From contig JAFWPM010000195.1 in assembly GCA_017509565.1 (NCBI GenBank), positions 1 through 36,709 on the forward strand: a stretch of DNA of 36,709 bases. The letters run 5' to 3'. Source of the stretch: Kiritimatiellia bacterium (GTDB taxonomy: Bacteria; Verrucomicrobiota; Kiritimatiellia; RFP12; JAAYLN01). Numbering within the stretch: the stretch's first letter is position 1; the number at the start of each line of letters is the position of its first letter. Positions 7,712 through 13,919 of this stretch are shown one piece after another. The notes below the pieces were generated by a model that was given only the letters and a program-made list of their open reading frames with translations, was not told the origin of the DNA and did no database searches. Made by a program: the position numbers and the translations under genes.

Positions 7712-8675
7712 AATCGCAAATCGCATAATCGCCGGCGGGAGGGCGACCCCCGCGGAGGCCCTCGGCCTGCTTGAACGCGCCGGGCGCGAGGAGCTTCACG
7801 ACGCCGCGCACATTGTCACGCAGTCCTGCGCCCCGCGCCACTTCGACTTCTGCGGCATCGTCAACGCCCGAAGCGGGCGCTGCCCCGAAAATTGCAAATG
7901 GTGCGCGCAGAGCGCCCACTGGGACACGGGCGTCGAATGCCACGGCTGGATAGGCACGGACGCCTGCGTGAAGGCGGCCCTCGACGCCGAGGCGAACGGC
8001 GTCGAGAGAATCGGCATCGTCACAAGCGGCCGCGCGCAGGGGCCCGGGGACATCGACGCCCTTTGCGAGGCCCTAAGGGCGATGCGCCGCGCGAGCGGCA
8101 TCCATCTCTGCGGCTCCCTCGGGCTCGTCTCGGAAAAAGACCTCCGGCGGCTAAAGGAGGCGGGGCTCGAAAGGGTGCACTGCAACCTTGAAACGGCCCC
8201 GTCGCTCTTCGGGGAACTCTGCTCCACGCATACGCAGGACGAAAAGATCGAGACGCTCAAGGCCGCCCGGCGCATTGGGCTCGACGTTTGCTGCGGGGGG
8301 ATCATTGGCATGGGCGAGACTGACGCCCAGCTGGTCGAATTAGCATTCGCGGTCTCCGAAATTGGGCCTTCGTCGATTCCGGTCAACATCCTCCACCCGA
8401 TAAAGGGCACACCGCTCGGCGACCGGCCTTTCCTTGACGAGGGGCGCATACTGGATTCCATATCCATCCTGCGCCTCGTGAACCCGCATACGCCGCTGCG
8501 CTTCGCCGGGGGCCGCGCGAGGCTGTCGGACGACACCGCCCGCCGCGCGATTTACTGCGGCATCAGCGCCGGCATATCCGGGCCGCTGCTTACCACGCCC
8601 GGGGCCGACTACGCAGACGACCGCGCCCTGGCCATCGAAGCCGGATACGACGTGCCCGGCAAGGCCACTACCTGA
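7695..8675 (+). CDS. bioB: Biotin synthase, anaerobe type lacking the C97-equivalent ligand
   Basis: A 326-residue radical-SAM enzyme that inserts sulfur into dethiobiotin to make biotin. The CxxxCxxC motif is Cys63/67/70 (CPENCKWC). Other family blocks are CGGIIGMGET, NILHPIKGTPL, LRFAGGR and LLTTPGADYADD. Of the auxiliary-cluster ligands known from E. coli, Cys128 and Cys188 have counterparts (Cys139, Cys199) and the Arg region is kept. The position of Cys97 is Gly107 (RIGIVTSGR). Extra cysteines occur at 45 and 53 and in VHCNLET (163). This fits the divergent biotin synthases of strict anaerobes, which use a different auxiliary cluster. The start lies inside larE, so the genes are coupled. 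Its end overlaps the convergent gene at 8668 by eight bases. Confidence 0.95.
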   Translation: MANAIEIANRIIAGGRATPAEALGLLERAGREELHDAAHIVTQSCAPRHFDFCGIVNARSGRCPENCKWCAQSAHWDTGVECHGWIGTDACVKAALDAEANGVERIGIVTSGRAQGPGDIDALCEALRAMRRASGIHLCGSLGLVSEKDLRRLKEAGLERVHCNLETAPSLFGELCSTHTQDEKIETLKAARRIGLDVCCGGIIGMGETDAQLVELAFAVSEIGPSSIPVNILHPIKGTPLGDRPFLDEGRILDSISILRLVNPHTPLRFAGGRARLSDDTARRAIYCGISAGISGPLLTTPGADYADDRALAIEAGYDVPGKATT

Positions 8676-10017
8676 TGACCTGGGCACCCTTCCCGTCCAT
8701 CGCGCCGAAGAGCTTCAGGGCGTCCTCAAGCGGATAGCGGTTGGCGAACATGTCGCATGTCGTGGTGACCGTTCCCTGGAGCGGCAGCCCGAGAACGCCG
8801 CGCAGGCCGTTTGCCGCACCCTCGTCAAGCTTCGTCGATTCGGAATACTTCATCGACAGGAAGGCGTTGAGGTATTGCGCGTTGATGCGGCCGGAGAAGG
8901 CCTCGGGGCTTGCGAGGCTTTCGTTGTCCTCGATCGACTCGATTCCGTCGGTCCCTTCGAGGTCCTCGAAGTCGTCGACGCGAACCTTGGCGATGGAGGG
9001 CGAAACCGTCATCTGGATGTCCGACTCGCGGTTGAGGAAGAACACGTTCCCGTCTATTTTGGTCTCCTTCGTGGAGGGGACGCCCTTGGTGTTGTCGAAG
9101 CCGGTGAGGACATTGAGGCCGATTACGTTGTCGTGTATCGACGCCTTGACGCCGGTGTTGCCGCGTATGCCGAAGCCCATGTCGGCGAGGTCGTTGAGGC
9201 GGCTCCAGGTGAAGAGCACGGTGTTGTTCGCGAACTCCCACTCGACTTCCGGCGCCCAGCCCGCGCGCGGGCGCGACGGCCCGTCCATCGGAACGGCCTT
9301 CGAGCAGGCGACGCTTGCGCCGACCATCCGGTTGTTGCAGAACACGCAGTTCTCAATCGTCACCTTGCCGGAGAACCAGTTGACGTTTACGGCAATGTTG
9401 CCGCCATTGACAAAGGCGCAATTGCGGATGGCCAGGTTCCCCTCGACGCGCCCGGCCGTAGCGGAGTAGATCATGTAGCGGTTGGGGCTTACCTGCTTGT
9501 CCTCCAGGTTCTTCGCCGGCCCCTCAAGCCACATGCCGGTCTCAAAGCCCTCCGGCCTGCCCTTGGTGGCGTGGTAGGAGTTGGCGAAGCCCTCGTCGAA
9601 GATTATGCCGTCAATGGCGAAGTCGACGCCCTTCGGCGCATTGGGGGTCTTGTCGAACTCCATGTGGAGGACGCCCTGCCCGTTTCCGCGGACGTAGCTG
9701 TCGTTCCGCGCCTGGAAGAGGGTGCGGAACTTGAGCGGGGCGCGCTCGGAGAAATCGCTGGAGTAGCCGCCGATGATGGAAACCGGCTTCTCCATGAGGA
9801 ACCAGCCCTGCTTCATCTTGCCGGGGTATGTCCCGCCGGCCAGGTGGATCGCGTCGCCGGTCTCGGCGACCTCAAGGGCCTTCCACAGGTTCTTCAGCGG
9901 GGCCTCCCTCGTGCCGTCGTTCTTGTTCTTGCCCGATTCGATGGACACGTAGATGTTCTTCGCCTGAAGGACTGCGGCGGCCATGGCCGCCATGGCGGAA
10001 ATGACTATCTTTTTCAT
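8668..10017 (-). CDS. Secreted right-handed beta-helix protein (DUF1565-like)
   Basis: A 449-residue exported protein. The signal peptide is MKKIVISAMAAMAAAVLQA. The mature start, IYVSIESGKNKNDGT followed by PLKNLWKALEVAETGDAIHL and GGTYPG, is the classic opening of parallel beta-helix proteins of the DUF1565 / pectate-lyase-fold group. Later turns repeat the IENCVF-CNN and FANNTVLF style of stacked rungs. No catalytic residues can be assigned, so it may bind or cleave a polysaccharide. ATG 10017 is chosen over the upstream in-frame ATG at 10047 because it begins the signal peptide and lies just after a promoter (10031-10036), leaving a very short leader. The C-terminus is AQVIR, with a terminal Arg like other secreted proteins here. 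Confidence 0.8.
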   Translation of the reverse strand: MKKIVISAMAAMAAAVLQAKNIYVSIESGKNKNDGTREAPLKNLWKALEVAETGDAIHLAGGTYPGKMKQGWFLMEKPVSIIGGYSSDFSERAPLKFRTLFQARNDSYVRGNGQGVLHMEFDKTPNAPKGVDFAIDGIIFDEGFANSYHATKGRPEGFETGMWLEGPAKNLEDKQVSPNRYMIYSATAGRVEGNLAIRNCAFVNGGNIAVNVNWFSGKVTIENCVFCNNRMVGASVACSKAVPMDGPSRPRAGWAPEVEWEFANNTVLFTWSRLNDLADMGFGIRGNTGVKASIHDNVIGLNVLTGFDNTKGVPSTKETKIDGNVFFLNRESDIQMTVSPSIAKVRVDDFEDLEGTDGIESIEDNESLASPEAFSGRINAQYLNAFLSMKYSESTKLDEGAANGLRGVLGLPLQGTVTTTCDMFANRYPLEDALKLFGAMDGKGAQVIR

Positions 10018-10030
10018 GGTGTGCACCAGT

Positions 10031-10036
10031 ATTCTA
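10031..10036 (-). promoter_or_regulatory. Extended -10 element proximal to the 8668-10017 gene
   Basis: On the minus strand the sequence reads TGCTAGAATAC, an extended -10 (TGC plus TAGAAT). The predicted start of transcription falls about seven bases before the ATG at 10017, so the message would be almost leaderless. No good -35 is seen at 17 bases. A near copy of this element, with a good -35, lies at 10206-10234. Confidence 0.55.
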
Positions 10037-10060
10037 GCATTTGTCATCCCACGTAATGAT

Positions 10061-10180
10061 CAACGCAGAGGCGCAGAGACGCAGTGGTTTCTGGCATTGT
10101 TTGCCAAAAGTCATGTGCAATCATACCATTCATGATATGGGCAAGTGACGTCAGCGTTCCTATTCTCCGCGACTTTGCGT
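10061..10180. repeat. Dispersed palindromic element, CGCAGAG family, intergenic copy
   Basis: The left arm ACGCAGAGGCGCAGAG (10063-10078) pairs with the right arm CTCCGCGACTTTGCGT (10165-10180) at 13 of 16 positions, with about 85 bases between. The same arm sequences occur in the in-frame element at 28579-28730. The copy is bracketed by two near-identical stretches, ACCAGT(GT)ATTCTAGCATTT (about 10026-10043 and 10199-10216), which contain the two promoters. No gene is visible in the gap 10018-10252 apart from this element and those promoters. Confidence 0.65.
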
Positions 10181-10205
10181 TAAAATACTTGTGGGAAACC
10201 AGTGT

Positions 10206-10234
10206 ATTCTAGCATTTTCGCCATACGGCGTCAA
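10206..10234 (-). promoter_or_regulatory. Strong leftward promoter TTGACG-17-TAGAAT
   Basis: Minus strand: TTGACG (10234-10229), 17-base spacer, TGC-TAGAAT (-10 at 10211-10206). It lies 18 bases outside the IS left end and points toward the 8668-10017 gene, about 190 bases away across the palindromic repeat. Confidence 0.65.
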
Positions 10235-10252
10235 ATTAGCCTTGGCGGCTGT

Positions 10253-10283
10253 CAGGGCTGACGCATCAAAATGAGGTTTCCTG
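10253..10283 (+). repeat. Left terminal inverted repeat of the IS
   Basis: Matches the reverse complement of 12121-12150 exactly for the first 26 bases; one extra T is present here. Weaker similarity (CTGGAGGGTTG against CTGAAGGGTTG) continues to about 10297. Confidence 0.9.
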
Positions 10284-10336
10284 CCCTGGAGGGTTGCGCG
10301 CCCGTTTTTTTGACTGCTAAGTGTAGTGTACTGCGT

Positions 10337-10405
10337 CCCGCAGCCGTAGCGCGGCGGTCGTAGCCGGGGGTGCGCGCCCGCGGGGGGCGTGGTTTGCGCC
10401 GGAGG
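10337..10405. repeat. Left subterminal inverted repeat of the IS
   Basis: About 68 bp, very GC-rich, beginning CCCGCAGCCGTAGCGCGGCG and ending TTGCGCCGGAGG. It matches the reverse complement of 12002-12068 over most positions. It lies between the transposase stop and the left tip and can fold into its own stem (GCGCCCGCGGGGGGCG). A role in transposase binding or in blocking read-through is likely. Confidence 0.75.
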
Positions 10406-10445
10406 GGCGTTCTGCCGTTTTGTTCCGAGGCCGATCCATCCGCCG

Positions 10446-11597
10446 TCACGCCGCGAGGATGGCCTCCCGCATTTTCCTGTCGTTCCAGGTCAGTGTCTTT
10501 TTCCTCCGGCTCATGCCCCCCTCCGTGCCCTTGTCCCTCCGTATCATGTCGAAGCAGAAGTGCCGCATTATGGCCAGGTTCTCTGCCGAGAAGCCCCCGC
10601 GAGCGCGTGAGTGGTCCTCGTCGAACACCATGTCCAGCGTCCAGTGCAGCGGGTTCTCCACGTCCCAGTGCCTCCTTGAGATTCCGAGCGCCCTCCGGGC
10701 GTCAGCCGGCAGGGAGGAGATGAAGTAGCGCGTGCTTTCGGTTGTCTCGCCGGTCTTCGAGTCCTCCGTCTTCGTCGCCACCATGCAGACGCTTTTGAGC
10801 CCAGCCCATTCCCTCCCGCCATCGAACCATCCGTCGATGTCATCGGTGTGCAGGCATTCCCAGACGGTGATCCTGCCGTGCCCCTTCTCGGCGACCCTCG
10901 CGAAGTCGAACTTGCCGTTCAGGCGCGGATGCCATCCGAGGGCGCCGTTGTCGCGGAACATCTCTTCGGCCGCCTCCAGCAGGCCACCCTGGTTGCCCTT
11001 CAGGGCGATGAGGTAGTCCGCGTCCCTTCCGACTATGGTCTCGACGACCGTCTTCTGGCACCCCGCCGCGTCGATGGTGACGACGGCCCCGGCGATCCGG
11101 AGCTTCTTCAGGAGCCCCGGCATGGCCGTTATCTCGTTGGACTTGTCCGAAGTCTTCACCTGGCCCACGACGATCCTGTCCCGCGACGAGTAGGCGCTCA
11201 CCACGCAGGGCCGCCTGCCGTCCGGGGCGTTCGCCCTGCGTATGGCCTTGCCGTCGACATGAACCTCGTCCGCCGCGCCCGGGATGCTCTTCCAGTCGAT
11301 CCACTCCATGAAGCACGCGTCAAGCATTGCGGGCGGCAGATTCTTCCAGAAGTGGCGGAAGGCGTCGTGGCTCGGCGTCCCGTTCCTGAAGTCCGGCAGC
11401 CGCGGGTCCAGCCCGTGGAGGCTCCGCAGCCAGTCGGCCTTCTCCCTGCCGAAGCCCGCGAAGTCGTAGTGGCTCGTCCCGCCGGCGACGAGCGCGCAGA
11501 GCGTCACCAGCGCGATCTCGGAGGCCCTGTACCTGCACCTCCCCTTCACCCTGAAGTCCAGCTCGTCCAGCCTCCCCAGCGACTCAACCAGCGTCAT
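10446..11597 (-). CDS. ISAs1-family DDE transposase
   Basis: A 383-residue transposase. It has the family layout: an N-terminal domain (LVTLCALVAGGTSHYDFAGF, GTPSHDAFRHFW), then DEVHVDGKAIRR with the first catalytic Asp, VTIDAAGCQKTVVETIV with the second, and RRHWDVENPLHWTLDMVFDE near the C-terminus with the Glu region. The DADYLIALKGNQ block is also diagnostic. The ATG at 11597 follows a purine-rich GGGGGAGGCGGGG; an in-frame TTG at 11630 is an unlikely longer start. Length is normal and no frameshift is visible, so the enzyme looks intact. It is divergent from the companion gene at 11660, and the 60 bases between hold that gene's promoter. Confidence 0.95.
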   Translation of the reverse strand: MTLVESLGRLDELDFRVKGRCRYRASEIALVTLCALVAGGTSHYDFAGFGREKADWLRSLHGLDPRLPDFRNGTPSHDAFRHFWKNLPPAMLDACFMEWIDWKSIPGAADEVHVDGKAIRRANAPDGRRPCVVSAYSSRDRIVVGQVKTSDKSNEITAMPGLLKKLRIAGAVVTIDAAGCQKTVVETIVGRDADYLIALKGNQGGLLEAAEEMFRDNGALGWHPRLNGKFDFARVAEKGHGRITVWECLHTDDIDGWFDGGREWAGLKSVCMVATKTEDSKTGETTESTRYFISSLPADARRALGISRRHWDVENPLHWTLDMVFDEDHSRARGGFSAENLAIMRHFCFDMIRRDKGTEGGMSRRKKTLTWNDRKMREAILAA

Positions 11598-11623
11598 CCC
11601 CGCCTCCCCCCACAAAAAAAAAC

Positions 11624-11652
11624 TTGACAAAACTACTACTATAGTATATAAT
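11624..11652 (+). promoter_or_regulatory. Consensus sigma-70 promoter of the IS companion gene
   Basis: TTGACA (11624-11629), exactly 17 bases, TATAAT (11647-11652): a perfect match to the housekeeping consensus, rare in this GC-rich window. The -10 ends seven bases before the ATG at 11660, so the transcript would be leaderless or nearly so. Confidence 0.88.
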
Positions 11653-11659
11653 AACCTGC

Positions 11660-11992
11660 ATGAAAAGTCAAGAAACGCTTTTGAAGATGGTCGAGGCCAT
11701 GCCCCGCATGGCGCGGGGGCGGCTCTGCGTCCTGTCGCGGAGCGCCAAGGGCGGGAAGTTCTACCACCTGCAGTACCGCAAGGACACGAAGCTGTTCCAG
11801 AAATACATACCGCTCCGCGAGGTCGCGGCCTACGAGGAGGCGACGGAGCTGTACAGGCGGTTCATGGAGGCGGTGGACGCCTTCGTGGACGACATGTCAC
11901 GGAAATCCATGGCGGAGATAGCGGAGGAGTGCGGAAAGGAGGCGCGAAAGCGGGACTCGCCTAGCAAGGGCGGCAGCCGCAAGACCAAATGA
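11660..11992 (+). CDS. IS-borne small basic protein, function unknown
   Basis: A 110-residue protein encoded inside the IS, divergent from the transposase. The core is RLCVLSRSAKGGKFYHLQYRKDTKLFQKYIPLREVAAYEEATELYRRFMEAVDAFVDDM. It reads as a short beta hairpin rich in Tyr, Phe and Lys followed by a long helix, with a basic tail (GSRKTK). The YHLQY-K-KYIP pattern resembles small DUF6788-like proteins often found beside integrases and transposases; I am not certain of the family. A DNA-binding accessory or regulator of transposition is a reasonable guess only. It has a consensus promoter and no leader, and it ends just before the right subterminal repeat. Confidence 0.75.
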   Translation: MKSQETLLKMVEAMPRMARGRLCVLSRSAKGGKFYHLQYRKDTKLFQKYIPLREVAAYEEATELYRRFMEAVDAFVDDMSRKSMAEIAEECGKEARKRDSPSKGGSRKTK

Positions 11993-12001
11993 CCGAAGGC
12001 G

Positions 12002-12068
12002 CCTCCGGCGCAAGCCCCCCCCGCGGGGGCGCTCCGCCCGACTACGGCCGCCGCGCTACGGCGGCGGG
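12002..12068. repeat. Right subterminal inverted repeat of the IS
   Basis: Partner of 10337-10405 in inverted orientation, starting ten bases after the companion gene stop. It includes CCCCCCCCGCGGGGGCGC and CGGCCGCCGCGCTACGGCGG, both able to form hairpins. Confidence 0.75.
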
Positions 12069-12120
12069 AACCGGCTCATCCCCTTCGCCCTCAAAAATCG
12101 GCCACACAACCCTTCAGAAT

Positions 12121-12150
12121 CAGGAACCTCATTTTGATGCGTCAGCCCTG
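12121..12150 (-). repeat. Right terminal inverted repeat of the IS
   Basis: Reverse complement of the left end. Its outermost bases CAGGGCTGA, read on the minus strand, supply the last two codons and the stop of the oxidoreductase gene at 12142. Confidence 0.9.
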
Positions 12151-13914
12151 GGGGAAAGCGGGGAGACGCATGCCGCCCTCGATCAGGCGATTCTGGAGTT
12201 CGCGTATGCGCGTCTTGCCGAGTTCGCGCGGCGTCGTGCCGCCAAGCGCGCACATTGCCGCAGCCGTTCCGGCCGCCTGCCCTTCGGTGGCGCAAGTCGC
12301 GCCGACGCGGGTCGAGCCAAGCGCGAGATGCGTGACGGATATGCACCGCCCGGCCATGAGGAGGTTGGGCACGTTTCGCGAATACAGGCAGCGGAACGGT
12401 ATCGAATAGATCGGAACCTCGCGCGGCCTGGAGCCCGGTCCCCAGCCGTTGGAAACAGGACTCTTCATGCCAAGCGGGTCGTGAACGTCGAGTCCCCATC
12501 CGCCGTAGCACACGCGGTCGTCGAACATGCGTCCGGAAAGAAGGTCGCATGCCGAAAGGATGCAGTCGCCGACGAGCCTCCGGGATTCGCGCCGCCCGTT
12601 GATCCACGGGACGCTGACGAGTTCGGCGTTCGCAGCCTCTCCTGCAAGCGGCGACATGTTCTTGAGCCAGCCCCAGTAGGCGAAGACGTAGCGGATAAGT
12701 TCGTCGCGGGCCTCCTCGCCATGCGCCAGGTCGTCGATGTCGTTCGGGTGTTCAAGCCACCACGGGCGGCCTAGACCGTCCGGTTTGCGCGAGAACCCTT
12801 CCGGCAGGACGTCCGCCCATGCTGGTGTCTCGAACCGGATGGGGCGGTCGCGCATCTCCCATTTGTAGTCCGTGAGGCACCCGCTCATCGTAAGGCGGTC
12901 TGCCATGGCGGGCGCGAGATCGGGCGGCTCGCCGAATTCCTCGGCCGCCTCCCGCCCGAAGCGGAATTCCGCGCCCGCGAGTGCGCCAAGCGTGCCGTCG
13001 CCCGTGCAGTCCACGAAAACAGCCGCGCCCCAGCGCGTCCGCGCGCCAGTCAGCGTGTTGCGGGAGACTGCCGCGAGAATGCGGCCCGACGGGACGCCCT
13101 GCGCCGCTTCTGCGGACACGACGCGCTCACCCAGGGCTACGGTCAGGTTTTCCTCCTTGGCGAACAGGCGCATTGCCGCCGGGAAAAGAAAGCGGCGGTC
13201 CCTGCGTTCGTTGAGGGCGTTCCATTCCTCGACGATGCCGCGCTCGTCCCATCCCGGATGGTGGAACGTCGCCGCGCCGTCGGTGCGGATTCCTATTTCG
13301 TCCGAACAGTTGCCGCCGGCGACGGGCCTGTCCTGCACAAGGGCGGTCTTCGCTCCGGCGCGCGCCGCCGCAACGGCGGCGCAGACGCCGGCCGGCCCGG
13401 CGCCTGCGACAACCACGTCGAACCCGCCAGCGTCGCGCACCGGCGGCTGCGGCGCCATCTGCGCCCGCAGCCGCTCCGTATCGCCGTATTCGTCGACGGG
13501 CCTTTCGCCGGCCTCAGGCACCAGCCAGAACGCGTCGCATCGCGCGAAGGCTCCGCTCGCATCCTCCAGGGCCAGCGAATGCGTCCCCGAGCCGAGGTCG
13601 ATCGCCCCGGCGCGTTCCCACACCCAGCCCGTCTTTCCTGAAGCGCCCATCTCCCCGCCGACGCGTCCGCCGTCCACGAGAACCCGGAACCGACCCGGAT
13701 GATGCTCCGGCACCCAGTCCTTCGTGCGGAGCCAGAGCGCATATCGGCCTCCATCCTCGACAGCGAACGAAGTTCTCGCCGCGCCGACAGGCTTCCCGAC
13801 TCCCGGAGCCATCAGGTATGCTGAACCCATCAGGTGCGTGAACTGCGTCTCTACGACCCACGCGCCCTTGTCCCCGAAGTCCTCGGCCTCGATCCAGATG
13901 CCCCTGTTTCCCAT
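12142..13914 (-). CDS. FAD-dependent oxidoreductase with N-terminal carbohydrate-binding-like domain; 3' end truncated by IS
   Basis: A 590-residue protein. Residues 1-140 form a beta-rich module (IWIEAEDFGDKGAWVVETQF ... RYALWLRTKDW) of the kind attached to secreted or surface sugar-active proteins. From about residue 165 there is an FAD_oxidored domain: DVVVAGAGPAGVCAAVAAAR (Rossmann GxGxxG), GGNCSDEIGIRTDG, VDCTGDGTLGALAGAEFRFG. No signal peptide is seen. The substrate is unknown; neighbours suggest sugars or their derivatives. It starts five bases after the stop of the upstream gene, with AGGG ahead of the ATG, so both are one operon. The C-terminus MRLPAFPQG ends in IS sequence: only Gln-Gly and the stop come from the IS tip, so perhaps a few native residues are lost. 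Confidence 0.85.
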   Translation of the reverse strand: MGNRGIWIEAEDFGDKGAWVVETQFTHLMGSAYLMAPGVGKPVGAARTSFAVEDGGRYALWLRTKDWVPEHHPGRFRVLVDGGRVGGEMGASGKTGWVWERAGAIDLGSGTHSLALEDASGAFARCDAFWLVPEAGERPVDEYGDTERLRAQMAPQPPVRDAGGFDVVVAGAGPAGVCAAVAAARAGAKTALVQDRPVAGGNCSDEIGIRTDGAATFHHPGWDERGIVEEWNALNERRDRRFLFPAAMRLFAKEENLTVALGERVVSAEAAQGVPSGRILAAVSRNTLTGARTRWGAAVFVDCTGDGTLGALAGAEFRFGREAAEEFGEPPDLAPAMADRLTMSGCLTDYKWEMRDRPIRFETPAWADVLPEGFSRKPDGLGRPWWLEHPNDIDDLAHGEEARDELIRYVFAYWGWLKNMSPLAGEAANAELVSVPWINGRRESRRLVGDCILSACDLLSGRMFDDRVCYGGWGLDVHDPLGMKSPVSNGWGPGSRPREVPIYSIPFRCLYSRNVPNLLMAGRCISVTHLALGSTRVGATCATEGQAAGTAAAMCALGGTTPRELGKTRIRELQNRLIEGGMRLPAFPQG

Positions 13915-13919
13915 GTGCC

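Larger units (their letters stand above)
10253..12150. mobile_element. ISAs1-family insertion sequence with companion gene
   Basis: A 1898-bp element bounded by terminal inverted repeats, CAGGGCTGACGCATCAAAAT and on, identical for 26 bases and then offset by one T. It carries an ISAs1-type DDE transposase on the minus strand and a divergent 110-residue gene on the plus strand. Inside the ends a second, longer inverted repeat (10337-10405 with 12002-12068) flanks the two genes. No target-site duplication is seen: the bases just outside are GCGGCTGT on the left and GGGGAAAG on the right. This suggests a later rearrangement or deletion. The right end has truncated the oxidoreductase gene at 12142-13914. 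Confidence 0.88.

Noticed and set aside
10243-12160. Target-site duplication of the ISAs1 element
   Set aside because: The 8-10 bases outside the two ends do not match in either phase.
11989-12774. Plus-strand open frame crossing the IS right end
   Set aside because: Joins IS end sequence to the antisense strand of the oxidoreductase; no domain recognised.
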